DNA of 64,000 nt from Sinorhizobium sp. RAC02 (GTDB lineage Bacteria; Pseudomonadota; Alphaproteobacteria; Rhizobiales; Rhizobiaceae): NCBI RefSeq assembly GCF_001713395.1, contig NZ_CP016452.1:1860001-1924000 (forward strand). Reading direction: 5' to 3'. This document shows, piece after piece, positions 16,427 to 25,831 of this stretch (the stretch's first letter is position 1; the number at the start of each line of letters is the position of its first letter). The notes below the pieces were generated by a model. The model had not been told where the DNA came from and did no database searches. It saw nothing but the letters and a program-made list of their open reading frames with translations. The position numbers and the translations under genes are program-made.

Positions 16427-16843
16427 CTAGACTAGACCAAGCTTCTTTCGCAGGTCGGCGTTTTCTGCCCGAAGCTTTTCAGCCAACGTTTTCCGGAGTC
16501 GGCGATTCTCTTCCTCAAGCTGCAGAAGTTCAGTCATCTCGTCGCTCGCGGACGATGGTGATCCAGCGATCGCCCCGGCCGGATGAGCGACGGCTCCATC
16601 CCTTCGACGCTTGGCTGCAACCGGCTTGACCGCAGAAATCGGCGTCACCTCACTTGGAGCTCCGGCTCGCTTTTTGCGGCCGTTAGAATTCTTCGCTTCC
16701 TTTAGGGGCGAAGGAGCTGTCTTTGCTTCTGCCGCCCCTCTTTTGCCCCTCGGTAGCCGCTGCTTTTTCGGCGCCGGCGCAGCCGCGTCGGCGACCGTCG
16801 ATGCACCGTCCGGGTTCCCGGTTGGAGTCTGTTCTTCAGCCAT
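16427..16843 (-). CDS. SyrB-like protein without HTH
   Basis: The 138-residue protein has a basic Pro/Ala/Lys-rich N-terminal half (KKQRLPRGKRGAAEAK, NSNGRKKRAG). Its C-terminal coiled coil, SDEMTELLQLEEENRRLRKT followed by LAEKLRAENADLRKKLG, is nearly the same as in SyrB and in the gene at 14573-15040. Unlike that copy, it shows no transposase-type helix-turn-helix. I start at the second of two ATGs because GGAGG lies 6 bp before it. It may dimerise with its longer relative (inference). Confidence 0.78.
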   Translation of the reverse strand: MAEEQTPTGNPDGASTVADAAAPAPKKQRLPRGKRGAAEAKTAPSPLKEAKNSNGRKKRAGAPSEVTPISAVKPVAAKRRRDGAVAHPAGAIAGSPSSASDEMTELLQLEEENRRLRKTLAEKLRAENADLRKKLGLV

Positions 16844-17064
16844 CATTCACCTCCCCTGATCACAGGCCCATTTTTCAAACGCCGGAGAGCAGTAGTCAAC
16901 CCGACTTTAGAAACTCGGGACCATTCACCCCGAATCATCCGCAGCGCCGTTTCGGGCGATGGTCGCAGAGTATCTTAGTGCGGTAGGGAGGGACGTAACC
17001 GCACCAAAACTCGGCAAGTCTTCATTCGGAGTGGTGTTGGTTACCCAGGCCCCGCTCGCCCGCT

Positions 17065-18042
17065 CTACGTCACCAAGCTGGCGAACCGCTTGCGATACTC
17101 GGCCGGCGTGACCCCAACATGGCGGGCAAACGCCCGGCGCAATGTGTCGGCATCCGCGAAGCCACAATGTGCAGCGACCTGTTTTGGCGCTTCATGACCT
17201 TGCTCCAGCAATAGCCTAGCCGCGCTGACACGGGCTTCCTCAACCCATGTCGCAGGCGTTATTCCCACCTCGTTCCGGAACAGCCGGGCAAAATGGCGCG
17301 GGCTGAGTTCCATGCGCATCGCGAGGCTGGCGACGCTGTGGTCGAGCGCCGGATTGGCCGCCACCCAGCGCTGCAGTTCCTGCAGTGCCGCCCGCCCCGC
17401 CGGCACGGCCTCACCCTTGCGGCTGAACTGCATCTGTCCGCCCGGACGCTTGAAGAACATGACGAGCTGGCTTGCAACCTTCATCGCGATGTCGCGCCCG
17501 AGATCTTCCTCCACCAGCGCCAGCGCGAGGTCCAGGCCGGCCGTAACCCCCGCCGCGGTCCTGAGCTGGCCATCGCTGACATGAATCGCGTCCTGGTCGA
17601 TGACGACGTTCGGATATGTCAGCGCCAGTTGCTCTGCCACCGCCCAGTGGGTCGTCACCCTGCGGCCGTCGAGCAGGCCGGCTGCCGCGAGAAAGAAGGC
17701 GCCGCTGCACACCGATCCGAAGCGCCGCGCGGCGGGCGCTCTGCGTCGCAGCCAATCGACCACCATACGGTCAGCGGGGACCTCCGCGGCATTCGGACAT
17801 CCCGCTACGAGCAATGTGTCGATCGCCTCGCCGTTCTCGCCGTCGATGATCCAGTCGGGCATCAGCCGCGCCCCCGACGAACTGCGGATCGGCCCGGCCT
17901 CCCCTGCCGCCACCAGCAGCCGGTATGCCGCATAACCGGCCTGCGCGTTTGCCTCGGCGAACACGTCGAGGGGACCAGAGATGTCAAGAAGCTGCACACC
18001 GGGCAACGCGACCATCACCACCGTTTTCGTCTTCACCTTCAT
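17065..18042 (-). CDS. GlxA/FtrA-type regulator (DJ-1/PfpI plus AraC HTH)
   Basis: The 325-residue protein joins an N-terminal DJ-1/PfpI-like domain to a C-terminal AraC DNA-binding domain. The first (residues 1-200) has LPGVQLLDISGPLDVF and the nucleophile-elbow region FGSVCSGAFFLAAAG, then HWAVAEQL. The second has two helix-turn-helix units (SVASLAMRMELSPRHFARLF; APKQVAAHCGFADADTLRRA) and VTPAEYRKRF at the end. It is divergent from an HD-domain hydrolase gene, its likely target. The DJ-1 domain probably senses a small molecule; isonitrile hydratases share this domain. Confidence 0.92.
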   Translation of the reverse strand: MKVKTKTVVMVALPGVQLLDISGPLDVFAEANAQAGYAAYRLLVAAGEAGPIRSSSGARLMPDWIIDGENGEAIDTLLVAGCPNAAEVPADRMVVDWLRRRAPAARRFGSVCSGAFFLAAAGLLDGRRVTTHWAVAEQLALTYPNVVIDQDAIHVSDGQLRTAAGVTAGLDLALALVEEDLGRDIAMKVASQLVMFFKRPGGQMQFSRKGEAVPAGRAALQELQRWVAANPALDHSVASLAMRMELSPRHFARLFRNEVGITPATWVEEARVSAARLLLEQGHEAPKQVAAHCGFADADTLRRAFARHVGVTPAEYRKRFASLVT

Positions 18043-18152
18043 GCGCGCGTCCGCCTCAGCCCGGATTTGTCAGAATTCGTCGTATTGCGACAATTGCAGA
18101 CACGCCTACTCCAGATCTATCGTCCTGGCGAGCAAAAACACAGGAGACAGCA

Positions 18153-18794
18153 ATGACCAAGATCATCGAAGCGGCCGCCATCCCCGACAGCAAGCTGGCG
18201 CGTGCAATCACCGACTACATCCGCGACACCGAGACCGACCTGCTCTTCAATCATTCGAGCCGCGTCTATTATTTCGGCGCACTCGCCGGAGTGCATCGTG
18301 GACTGAAGTTCGACCGGGAACTGCTCTACGCTGGCGCGATGTTCCACGACATCGGCCTGATGCCGAGCCACAGCAGCCCACACGAGCGGTTCGAGGTCGA
18401 TAGCGCCCACGCCGCCCGCGACTTCCTGCGCAGCCACGGCATTCCCGAGAAAGACGCCTACACAGTCTGGACCGCCATCGCGCTGCACACCACGCCGGGC
18501 GTGCCGGTCCATATGCACCCTGTCGTCGCGCTGGTGACCGCGGGCGTCGAGATGGACGTGCTCGGTCTCACCTACAAGGACTATTCGGACCACGAGCGCG
18601 AGGCCGTCGTGAAAGCGTTCCCGCGCACGCCTGAGTTCAAGGAAGACATCATCCAGGCGTTCTACGACGGGATCAAGCACAAGCCGGACACGACCTTCGG
18701 CAACGTCAAGGCCGACGTCATCGCCGACAGGGAGCCGCATTTCCACCGCGGCAACTTCTGCAGCGTCATCCGCTGCTCCCATTGGCACGGCTGA
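18153..18794 (+). CDS. HD-domain metal hydrolase (cyanamide hydratase-like)
   Basis: The 213-residue protein has the HD metal site: His in NHSSRVYYFG, the HD pair in AGAMFHDIGL, His residues in IALHTTPG and a later Asp in AGVEMDVLG. The layout is that of small HD proteins related to fungal cyanamide hydratase. The true substrate is unknown. The gene starts at the ATG after CAGGAGACAGCA and is divergent from a DJ-1/AraC regulator. A catalase follows 72 bp downstream, and the two may be co-transcribed. The C-terminal GNFCSVIRCSHWHG is rich in possible metal ligands. Confidence 0.8.
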   Translation: MTKIIEAAAIPDSKLARAITDYIRDTETDLLFNHSSRVYYFGALAGVHRGLKFDRELLYAGAMFHDIGLMPSHSSPHERFEVDSAHAARDFLRSHGIPEKDAYTVWTAIALHTTPGVPVHMHPVVALVTAGVEMDVLGLTYKDYSDHEREAVVKAFPRTPEFKEDIIQAFYDGIKHKPDTTFGNVKADVIADREPHFHRGNFCSVIRCSHWHG

Positions 18795-18866
18795 TTCATC
18801 CCGAACGTAACGAGGGGGCACGGCCAGTTCGTTTGGCCGTAGCAACTCCCAACAAGGGACCACCCA

Positions 18867-20348
18867 ATGACTGACACACCGAAATATCTAACCCATGCAA
18901 CCGGAGCACCCGTCAGCGATAATCTCAACATCCAGACGGCAGGTCGCCGAGGACCGGCGCTGCTGCAGGACATCTGGCTGATCGAGAAGCTCGCCCACTT
19001 CGACCGTGAGGTGATCCCGGAGCGCCGCATGCACGCCAAGGGCTCCGGCGCCTTCGGCACATTCACCGTCACACACGACATCAGCCGCTACACCAAGGCC
19101 CGGATCTTCTCGCAGATCGGCAAACAGACGCCGATGTTCGCCCGTTTCTCGACCGTCGCAGGGGAGCGCGGTGCGGCCGACGCCGAGCGCGACATCCGTG
19201 GCTTCGCCCTGAAATTCTACACCGAGGAAGGCAACTGGGACATGGTCGGCAACAATACGCCCGTGTTCTTCTTCCGCGATCCACTGCGCTTCCCGGATCT
19301 GAACCACGCCATCAAGCGCGATCCGCGCACGGGCATGCGCTCAGCCGACAACAACTGGGACTTCTGGACCTTGCTCCCGGAAGCCCTTCACCAGGTAACG
19401 ATCGTGATGAGCGAGCGCGGCATCCCCAAGAGTTACCGCCACATGCACGGTTTCGGCAGCCACACCTACAGCTTCATCAATGCCGCCAATGAGCGGACCT
19501 GGGTGAAATTCCACTTCCGTACCCAGCAGGGCATCAAGAACCTGAGCGATGCGGAGGCCGAAGCCCTGGTCGGCAAAGACCGCGAAACGCATCAGCGCGA
19601 TCTCTTCGACAGCATAGAGAGCGGCGACTTTCCGCGCTGGACACTCTTCATCCAGGTGATGACGGACGCTGAAGCCAAGGCCCTTCCGTTCAACCCGTTC
19701 GACCTGACCAAGATCTGGCCGAAGGCGAATTTCCCGCTCATCGAGGTGGGGTACTTCGAGTTGAACCAAAACCCGGAGAACGTTTTCGCCGAGGTCGAGC
19801 AGGCGTCGTTCTCGCCGGCTCACATCGTGCCGGGCATCAGTTTCTCGCCTGACAAGATGTTGCAGGCCCGGCTGTTCTCCTATGGGGATGCGGCGCGCTA
19901 TCGCCTCGGCGTCAACCATCACCTCATTCCGGTCAACGCGCCAAAATGCCCGTTCCATAGCTATCACCGCGACGGCGCGATGCGCACCGATGGTAATCTT
20001 GGCCGCACCCCGACCTATTTTCCAAACAGTCGGGGAGAATGGACCGACCAGCCTGATTTCAACGAGCCGCCGCTTGAGATCGAAGGTGCGGCGGCCCATT
20101 GGGATCACCGCGTCGATGATGATCACTACCGGCAACCCGGCGACCTGTCCCGGAAGATGAACACGATGCAGCGCCAAATACTGTTCGACAACACCGCCCG
20201 CGCCGTCGGCGCAGCCGCCGTACATATCCAGCAGCGCCACGTCATCAACTGCACGAAGGCTGATCCCGACTATAGCTCCGGCGTTTCCGCAGCCCTGATG
20301 CGCCTAGCAACCATCAGGGCGATCGACGACGACGGGCCAGTCGCATGA
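18867..20348 (+). CDS. Monofunctional heme catalase
   Basis: The 493-residue enzyme dismutates hydrogen peroxide. The distal His is in [12 protein letters not shown], the distal Asn in [10 protein letters not shown], and the proximal heme Tyr is in [14 protein letters not shown]. The length fits small-subunit catalases, which bind NADPH. AAGGGAC lies upstream of the ATG. It follows the HD-domain gene on the same strand. No OxyR-type gene is adjacent, so peroxide control cannot be judged here. Confidence 0.96.
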   Translation: MTDTPKYLTHATGAPVSDNLNIQTAGRRGPALLQDIWLIEKLAHFDREVIPERRMHAKGSGAFGTFTVTHDISRYTKARIFSQIGKQTPMFARFSTVAGERGAADAERDIRGFALKFYTEEGNWDMVGNNTPVFFFRDPLRFPDLNHAIKRDPRTGMRSADNNWDFWTLLPEALHQVTIVMSERGIPKSYRHMHGFGSHTYSFINAANERTWVKFHFRTQQGIKNLSDAEAEALVGKDRETHQRDLFDSIESGDFPRWTLFIQVMTDAEAKALPFNPFDLTKIWPKANFPLIEVGYFELNQNPENVFAEVEQASFSPAHIVPGISFSPDKMLQARLFSYGDAARYRLGVNHHLIPVNAPKCPFHSYHRDGAMRTDGNLGRTPTYFPNSRGEWTDQPDFNEPPLEIEGAAAHWDHRVDDDHYRQPGDLSRKMNTMQRQILFDNTARAVGAAAVHIQQRHVINCTKADPDYSSGVSAALMRLATIRAIDDDGPVA

Positions 20349-20571
20349 GAGCCTAACCCAGACGAGATCGCCGCCCTCGCAGCCGCTTGTAAGCGCGAAA
20401 TGCTCTTTCGCATCCTGCGGGGCGGCTCGGCCGGAGGCTGCACGGCATCGCCCTTTCGAAAACGGCGCTGGTCCCGTATCGGCGGGATGGCGCCACCTAC
20501 CGCGGCGATGGCAGAGATTGTCGGCCCGAATCCGGACAGTTCAGAAGGAGCGGCAAGACGCCGCGTGAGCT

Positions 20572-21525
20572 TCATACAGAACGCGCGTTCCACCGGCTCA
20601 ATGCAGCATGTCGATCGAAACGGAACTGACGCCCGAGTGCTGTGTCTCCAATCAGGTCAAATCCATGGGCTGCCCCGGGATAGACATGGCACTCCACCGG
20701 GACGCCGGCTCTTGAAGCGCGAAGCGAGAAGTTCACGCCTTCCTCAAGGAAGAGGTCCAGGCCACCGACCGCCAGGAACAAGGGCGGGAAACCGTCGAGA
20801 TGTTCGGCAAGGCTGGGAGAGAAGTAACCCGCGCGTTCATCGTCGACGGCATAGGCGCCTCTCATGGAGGTCCATCCGAAGCGATTGTCCTCGGCCGTCC
20901 AGACAAATCCTCCCGTTGTGGGGTTCGGCTGGACCTCCTGGTCCGAGCCCGTCCGATGGTCAAGCATTGGATAGATCAGCATGACGCCCGAAGGTAGGAA
21001 CGCCCCGCGATCGCGCGCAAGAAGCGTCGCCGCGGCGGCGAGGCCCCCGCCGGCACTGTCGCCCATGATGGTGATCCGGCGTTCGTCCACGCCGAGTGCG
21101 GAGGCATTTTCGAAGAGCCAGCGCAGGCCGGCATAACAATCCTCGACCGGGCCGGGGAACGGCGTTTCCGGCGCCAGGCGATAGTCCACGGACACGACGA
21201 CGCTTGCGGTGTCCATCGCCAGCTGCCAGTTCAGGCCGTCGTTCGACACTGCGGAGCCCACAACATAACCGCCGCCGTGGATGTTGTAGATCGCGGGCTT
21301 CATCCCCGTTCCGGATGGGGTATAGATTCGCAACTGGATGGGCGGCGCGCCGACCGGGCCGGCGACGACGACAATGCGCGGCACCTCGCCCACCATGCCC
21401 AACTGCCCGAAGGATTGCTCGACCATTGCCCGCACAGAGGCAAGGTTATCGGCGTTGAGGCCGAGGCCACCTCCCTCCAGCAGGAACGGGCGGAGTTCCG
21501 GGTCGAGCAGCGTTTCTCCGTTCAT
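20572..21525 (-). CDS. Alpha/beta hydrolase, hormone-sensitive-lipase type esterase
   Basis: The 317-residue protein has the HSL-family marks: the oxyanion HGGGYVVGS, nucleophile GDSAGGG, catalytic Asp in AVGGLDLFLEEG and His in GAAHGFDL. It is expected to hydrolyse carboxylic esters in the cytoplasm. The start MNGETLLDPELRP is preceded by CGAGGA; a longer frame from 21579 adds 18 residues. It is the last minus-strand gene of the gentisate region, 138 bp after the VOC gene, and may cleave an ester precursor of the aromatic substrate (inference). The 223 bp between it and the convergent catalase gene hold no recognisable gene. Confidence 0.9.
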   Translation of the reverse strand: MNGETLLDPELRPFLLEGGGLGLNADNLASVRAMVEQSFGQLGMVGEVPRIVVVAGPVGAPPIQLRIYTPSGTGMKPAIYNIHGGGYVVGSAVSNDGLNWQLAMDTASVVVSVDYRLAPETPFPGPVEDCYAGLRWLFENASALGVDERRITIMGDSAGGGLAAAATLLARDRGAFLPSGVMLIYPMLDHRTGSDQEVQPNPTTGGFVWTAEDNRFGWTSMRGAYAVDDERAGYFSPSLAEHLDGFPPLFLAVGGLDLFLEEGVNFSLRASRAGVPVECHVYPGAAHGFDLIGDTALGRQFRFDRHAALSRWNARSV

Positions 21526-21663
21526 GTTCAAGGTCCTCGGTTTGCCTGGCGCCGATCTTAATCTCGCTGCGTGTGCCAACCAGCCCGATAGTGTCGAACG
21601 TAACGTTCCAGGTTTCCGATGGGCGCATGAGCGGGTGCGGGGCCGGATGCCCCCGGCACCCGC

Positions 21664-22131
21664 TTAGTCCTCCCCCGGACCTGGTTCGACGAGTTCGATC
21701 AGCACATTGTCCGGCCCCTTCAGGTAGACGACGCGCCGGCCGGCCCAGGGACCTTTCGCCACCGTCTGCGGCAGGCCGAAGGCCACCCAGCCGTGGCTCG
21801 CCGCCACGCACAACAAGGCATCGACATCCTTCACCAGCAGGCCGAGATGCGAAGCACCGCTGTCACAGGCCTGGAAGGCTAACGGCTTTTGCCCAAGCGC
21901 CGTCTTGTACTCCAGCAATTCGACGACGTGCGGTCCCTTTGCCAGCATGGCAAGTTCGATCGATCCGTCATGAACGCCCGTGACCTCGCGGACGAAATCA
22001 CGGTCCTGCAACACATCGCGCCTGATCAGATCGAAGCCGAGAACGTCGACCCAGAAACGCAGCGACGTTTCGAGGGATGTGACCGTGATCCCGACATGAT
22101 GCACGGCGATGCCGGAGGCGTCCTCATGCAT
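21664..22131 (-). CDS. VOC-family (glyoxalase/dioxygenase fold) protein
   Basis: The 155-residue protein has a single vicinal-oxygen-chelate domain: GIAVHHVGITVTSLETSLRF, FDLIRRDVLQDRDF, an inner SHLGLLVKDVDALL and a terminal GPDNVLIELVEPG. His in HHVGI, His in SHLGL and Glu in LIELVE are the likely metal ligands. The start MHEDASG overlaps the end of the gentisate dioxygenase gene by 8 bp, so it is part of that operon. It could be a ring-cleavage, isomerase or glutathione-dependent step; sequence does not decide. Confidence 0.85.
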   Translation of the reverse strand: MHEDASGIAVHHVGITVTSLETSLRFWVDVLGFDLIRRDVLQDRDFVREVTGVHDGSIELAMLAKGPHVVELLEYKTALGQKPLAFQACDSGASHLGLLVKDVDALLCVAASHGWVAFGLPQTVAKGPWAGRRVVYLKGPDNVLIELVEPGPGED

Positions 22132-23179
22132 GGCCGCGCTCTTCCCGGAACAGATAGAGCGCCTGCTGTACGGGGCGGTCGGAGAAGGAGAAGAGCACGC
22201 TGTCCTCGTCGGTCTCATGCCAGACATGATGCCACGAGGGCACGACGAAGATATCGCGCTTGCCCCAATCGATGACCGTGTCACCGATATGGGTGCGGCC
22301 CCGACCTTCGATCGGCACGAAAACGGTGGCGTCCGTCGAACGATAGCGGGCGGTCGCAAACCCCTTCGGCAGCAGTTGGATGAAGGTGCCGATGGTCGCC
22401 ATGGCGTGGTTGCCGGTGATCGGATTGGTGTAGCGCATCTTCAGCCCATGGCACGGGTCCCAGGAGTCATGGCGGCGCATGCGTTCGAGCGCGTCGCGGG
22501 TTCGATCAAAGGGATAGTTGAAGACGGGGGACGTGCCGCCGCGTGCACCGTGATCGACGGGCAGCAGGTTCGCGCCGTAACGGGCGTCGCTGTCGCCGAT
22601 CGGGCGGTCCAACGGCTGCTCGTCCCGGTCGAAATGTTCGGCAAACGACGCATCGAGGAACTGCACGATGGGGATGTCGAGCCCATCCAGCCAGAAGATG
22701 GGGTCCGAACTCTGGTTGCCGTGATCGTGCCAGGCCATCGGCGGGGTGATGATGAAATCGCCCTCGTGCATGATGGTCTTTTCGCCATTGACCGTCGTGT
22801 GCGCGCCGCTGCCCTCCAGCACGAAGCGCAGCGCGCTTTGTGTATGGCGGTGCGCCGGGGCGACCTCGCCGGGCAGCACGAGCTGCACCCCGGCATAGAG
22901 ATCGGTGGTGATTTTCGATTGCCCGCGCAGGCCTGGGTTTTCCAGGACGAGGACGCGCCGCTCCGCCTCCTTCGCCGTGATCAGGTCGCCCGCCTCCAGG
23001 ATCGCCGCGCGGATCGTCGAAAAATCCCAATGCGCCGGGCGGCAAAGGCTGCGCGGGGTGGGGGTGACGAGATCGGCCAGTGACGTCCATAGCGGCGTCA
23101 TGTTGCTCCGGCTGATCCGGTCATAAAAGTCCTGGCGTACCGCCTCCGTCGAGGTGGCCGTGAGATGGTCAGCCGACAT
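22124..23179 (-). CDS. Gentisate 1,2-dioxygenase
   Basis: The 351-residue bicupin enzyme opens gentisate (2,5-dihydroxybenzoate) to maleylpyruvate with Fe(II) and oxygen. The N-terminal cupin carries the iron ligands in PAHRHTQSALRFVLEG and a His in MAWHDHGN. The second cupin includes RGRTHIGD and VPSWHHVWHE. DFSTIRAAILEAGDLI is also typical of gentisate dioxygenases. The start MSADHLT overlaps the upstream MFS gene by 11 bp. The isomerase and fumarylpyruvate hydrolase in the same operon complete the route to fumarate and pyruvate. Confidence 0.94.
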   Translation of the reverse strand: MSADHLTATSTEAVRQDFYDRISRSNMTPLWTSLADLVTPTPRSLCRPAHWDFSTIRAAILEAGDLITAKEAERRVLVLENPGLRGQSKITTDLYAGVQLVLPGEVAPAHRHTQSALRFVLEGSGAHTTVNGEKTIMHEGDFIITPPMAWHDHGNQSSDPIFWLDGLDIPIVQFLDASFAEHFDRDEQPLDRPIGDSDARYGANLLPVDHGARGGTSPVFNYPFDRTRDALERMRRHDSWDPCHGLKMRYTNPITGNHAMATIGTFIQLLPKGFATARYRSTDATVFVPIEGRGRTHIGDTVIDWGKRDIFVVPSWHHVWHETDEDSVLFSFSDRPVQQALYLFREERGHA

Positions 23180-24467
23180 GCGCGCCTCCTGTTGCAAGCG
23201 GTTCCGCGATGGTCTTGCCGCGAAGGCGGATGGGGGCGGTTTCCTTGAGTAGCAGGATGACGACGATGCCAAGGCCGAGGGCATAGAGCGGGACCGCGGC
23301 GGCGTGCTCGATGCCATAGTGTTTTGCGATGGTGCCGGCGATGGCAGGCGCAAAGCCACCGCCAAAGATTTCGCCGATGCCGATGACCATACCGGAGCCC
23401 GTCGCCATCAGGCGGGCGGGCACGGATTCCGCGGTGATCGGGCCGACCGTCAGCGTGAGAAGCGCATAAAGGCTGCCCATCGCGACCATCATGCAGAGGA
23501 AGAGCACGGTGACGTTGGCGCCGGCCCCGCCGAAAATCCAGAAGGCACCGAAGGCCAGCACGGCGGAGAGCAGCATGACGGGCTTGCGGCCGATGCGGTC
23601 GGACAGTGCCGGCAGCGTCAGAGCGCCGAGCGCGCCGCCAAAACCCATGGAGGAGAGGATAAGGCCCATCTGGTCCATGTTGAGGTGCAGATAGTCAACG
23701 AGATAGCTGGGAAACAGTGCTGCCACGACGATGATGCAGGTCAGCCAGAACAGCTGGCAGAGAATGGCGAGCGGGACGTTGCGATAGGCGAAGACCTCGT
23801 ACCAGCGATGTGTGCCGGCATCATGCGTTGCACTGTGGGTGGCGATTTCCGCCGGCGCAGACTGCTGCAGGACACGGTGCAACAGGTAGGCGATGACCAC
23901 GCCGGGGATGGCGACCATCAGGAAGATCCAGGGCCAGCTGATGACCTTGAGCAGTTGCGTTACCGCGAGCGGCGCAAGGCCGAGGCCGAGCAGCGCCGGC
24001 ATGGTCTGCTGGATGCCGACGTTCAGTCCGTGCCGCTTCGGCGGCGAGGCGTCCATCGTCGCGATGATGCTCGCCGGGGTGAAGGCGCCTTCGGCCAGCC
24101 CCATCAAAACACGCGCCAGCACGAGCGAGGCAAGGCCCGTTGCAAGACCGCTGAAACCGGCGATCAGCGAGAAGATGAACAAGGCCGGCACGATGATTTT
24201 CTTGAAGCCGAAGCGGTCGGACAGGTTGCCGGTGAAGAGCGAGGACAGGCCCCAGGCCACCGCGAGCGCCCCGGTGATGATGCCGAGATCCTGGTAGTCG
24301 AGGCCGAGATCGCTGGCGAGAACCGGCATCATCGGCACGATGATGAACCGGTCGACACCGACGAGGCCAAGGCCGAGCGACAGCAGCGTCACCGCCTTCC
24401 ACTCATAGCCCTTCGGCCGCCCGGATCGGTCGACCGTATCGTTTGCATTGGTCACGACGGGTATCAT
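23169..24467 (-). CDS. MFS transporter, probable aromatic acid uptake
   Basis: The 432-residue membrane protein has about 12 hydrophobic segments of the major facilitator superfamily. The loop 2-3 signature is seen as GNLSDRFGFKKII, and LPALSDRIGRKPVML is its repeat in the second half. GLVGVDRFIIVPMMPVLA in the first helix fits the aromatic-acid/H+ symport type. It lies between the isomerase and dioxygenase genes with overlaps on both sides. Import of gentisate or its precursor is the likely role; substrate and direction are inferred from context. Confidence 0.9.
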   Translation of the reverse strand: MIPVVTNANDTVDRSGRPKGYEWKAVTLLSLGLGLVGVDRFIIVPMMPVLASDLGLDYQDLGIITGALAVAWGLSSLFTGNLSDRFGFKKIIVPALFIFSLIAGFSGLATGLASLVLARVLMGLAEGAFTPASIIATMDASPPKRHGLNVGIQQTMPALLGLGLAPLAVTQLLKVISWPWIFLMVAIPGVVIAYLLHRVLQQSAPAEIATHSATHDAGTHRWYEVFAYRNVPLAILCQLFWLTCIIVVAALFPSYLVDYLHLNMDQMGLILSSMGFGGALGALTLPALSDRIGRKPVMLLSAVLAFGAFWIFGGAGANVTVLFLCMMVAMGSLYALLTLTVGPITAESVPARLMATGSGMVIGIGEIFGGGFAPAIAGTIAKHYGIEHAAAVPLYALGLGIVVILLLKETAPIRLRGKTIAEPLATGGAHVG

Positions 24468-25114
24468 TCTGCATCCTCCTGGTTGGCTGGCAAAGCCTGT
24501 TCGAAAGCGGTGAGCGCCAGTGCTGCATCCGCGATACGTTTCAATGTCGGAAAGGGAGAGAGGTCCAAGGCGTAGGTTTTTGCGTTGATGACCTGCGGCA
24601 CGAGGCAGATATCGGCGAGAGACACCGTATCGCCATGGCAGAACCGGCCGGTCTCGGCGCTTGTCGAAAGCGCGGTCTCCAGCGCGAAAAATCCTTCGGC
24701 GATCCAGTGGTTGTACCAGCGGGCGACCGCCTCATCCGGCAGGCCGAGCGGCCCGCGCAGGTAATTAAGCACCCGAAGATTGTCGATCGGATGCACATCG
24801 CAGGCGATGATCTGCGCAAGCGCGCGGACCCAGGCCCTGCCTGCGGCATCACCGGGCAGCAACGGCGGCTCGGGCCGCGTCTCGTCCAGGTATTCGATGA
24901 TGGCGAGCGACTGCGTGAACGTCTTTCCGTCGATCTCCAGCGCCGGGACCAGACCCTGCGGATTGATCCGGCGATAGTCCGGCTGGTTCTGTTCGCCGCG
25001 CCGCAAGTGATGCGGAATGGTTGTGTACGCCACGCCCTTGAGGTTGAGCGCGATGCGCACCCGGAACGAGGCCGACGAGCGGTAGTAGCCGTGGAGAGTG
25101 ACGGGTTCGCTCAT
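24464..25114 (-). CDS. Zeta-class GST: maleylpyruvate / maleylacetoacetate isomerase
   Basis: The 216-residue protein has the zeta-class motif in YYRSSASFRVRIALNLKG, followed by INPQGLVPALEIDG and TFTQSLAIIEYLDE. A C-terminal helical domain contains GDTVSLADICLVPQV. The enzyme uses glutathione for cis-trans isomerisation. Beside a gentisate dioxygenase, maleylpyruvate to fumarylpyruvate is the best reading; the homogentisate version cannot be excluded by sequence alone. Its stop overlaps the MFS start by ATGA, and its start overlaps the FAH-family gene by 4 bp. Confidence 0.92.
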   Translation of the reverse strand: MSEPVTLHGYYRSSASFRVRIALNLKGVAYTTIPHHLRRGEQNQPDYRRINPQGLVPALEIDGKTFTQSLAIIEYLDETRPEPPLLPGDAAGRAWVRALAQIIACDVHPIDNLRVLNYLRGPLGLPDEAVARWYNHWIAEGFFALETALSTSAETGRFCHGDTVSLADICLVPQVINAKTYALDLSPFPTLKRIADAALALTAFEQALPANQEDAE

Positions 25115-25800
25115 GTGACCGACACCCGAAGCGGCGGAAGGCCATCGATGCGGGCTTCGAGCGCGTCACCGCGCACCACGGCACCGACGCCCTCTGGCGT
25201 GCCGGTATAGATGAGGTCACCGGGGGCGAGGTCCATGTAGCGCGACAGCCAGTGGATGATCTCGTCGACCGACCAGATCAGCTTGGCGAGCCTGCTTTCC
25301 TGCCGGCGCTCGCCGTTGACGTCGAGCGTCACCGTCGCCTCCGCAACCGCATTCCACCGTGCGACGGGAACGATCTCGCCGATCGGCGCGGAGCGGTCGA
25401 AGGCCTTGCCCATGTCCCACGGGCGGCCTTTTTCACGGGCGGCGATCTGCACGTCGCGGCGCGTCATGTCGAGGCCGACGGCATAACCGAAGATATGGGA
25501 CGCGGCGTCCGCGACCGGAATGTCGGCGCCGGCCTTGCCGATGGCGACGACCAGCTCGACCTCGTAATGGTAGTTGCCGGTCATCCGGGGATAGGGAATG
25601 CGCGCGCCGTCCAGCTCCACTGTATCGCCGGGTTTCAGGAAGAAGAACGGCTCCTCCCGGTCGACCGCAAAACCCATTTCCCGCGCATGGGCCTCATAGT
25701 TCCGGCCGACGCAGTAGATGCGCCGGACCGGATAGTTGCCCCCACCGACAACCGGGACGGTCGAGACCGAAGGAGGCTGGAATACGTAGCTGCTCGTCAT
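25111..25800 (-). CDS. Fumarylpyruvate hydrolase (FAH family)
   Basis: The 229-residue protein belongs to the small fumarylacetoacetate hydrolase family. RIYCVGRNYEAHAREMG, FFLKPGD and YHYEVELVVAIGK hold the metal-binding Glu residues; VGLDMTRRDVQ and TGTPEGVGAV are also present. It splits fumarylpyruvate to fumarate and pyruvate. The start MTSSYVFQ is used because the frame from 25854 enters the gap before the SDR gene. A 31-bp gap separates it from the SDR, and a 4-bp overlap joins it to the isomerase. Confidence 0.93.
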   Translation of the reverse strand: MTSSYVFQPPSVSTVPVVGGGNYPVRRIYCVGRNYEAHAREMGFAVDREEPFFFLKPGDTVELDGARIPYPRMTGNYHYEVELVVAIGKAGADIPVADAASHIFGYAVGLDMTRRDVQIAAREKGRPWDMGKAFDRSAPIGEIVPVARWNAVAEATVTLDVNGERRQESRLAKLIWSVDEIIHWLSRYMDLAPGDLIYTGTPEGVGAVVRGDALEARIDGLPPLRVSVT

Positions 25801-25831
25801 GACACTCTCCGTCGATCCCGGGATTGGGGCC

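Noticed and set aside
20400-20593. Plus-strand frame after the catalase
   Set aside because: No ribosome site, no family feature, and Arg/Ser/Gly-rich translation; probably non-coding.
23304-24575. Plus-strand open frame of 423 codons
   Set aside because: Antisense to the MFS transporter; highly charged low-complexity translation.
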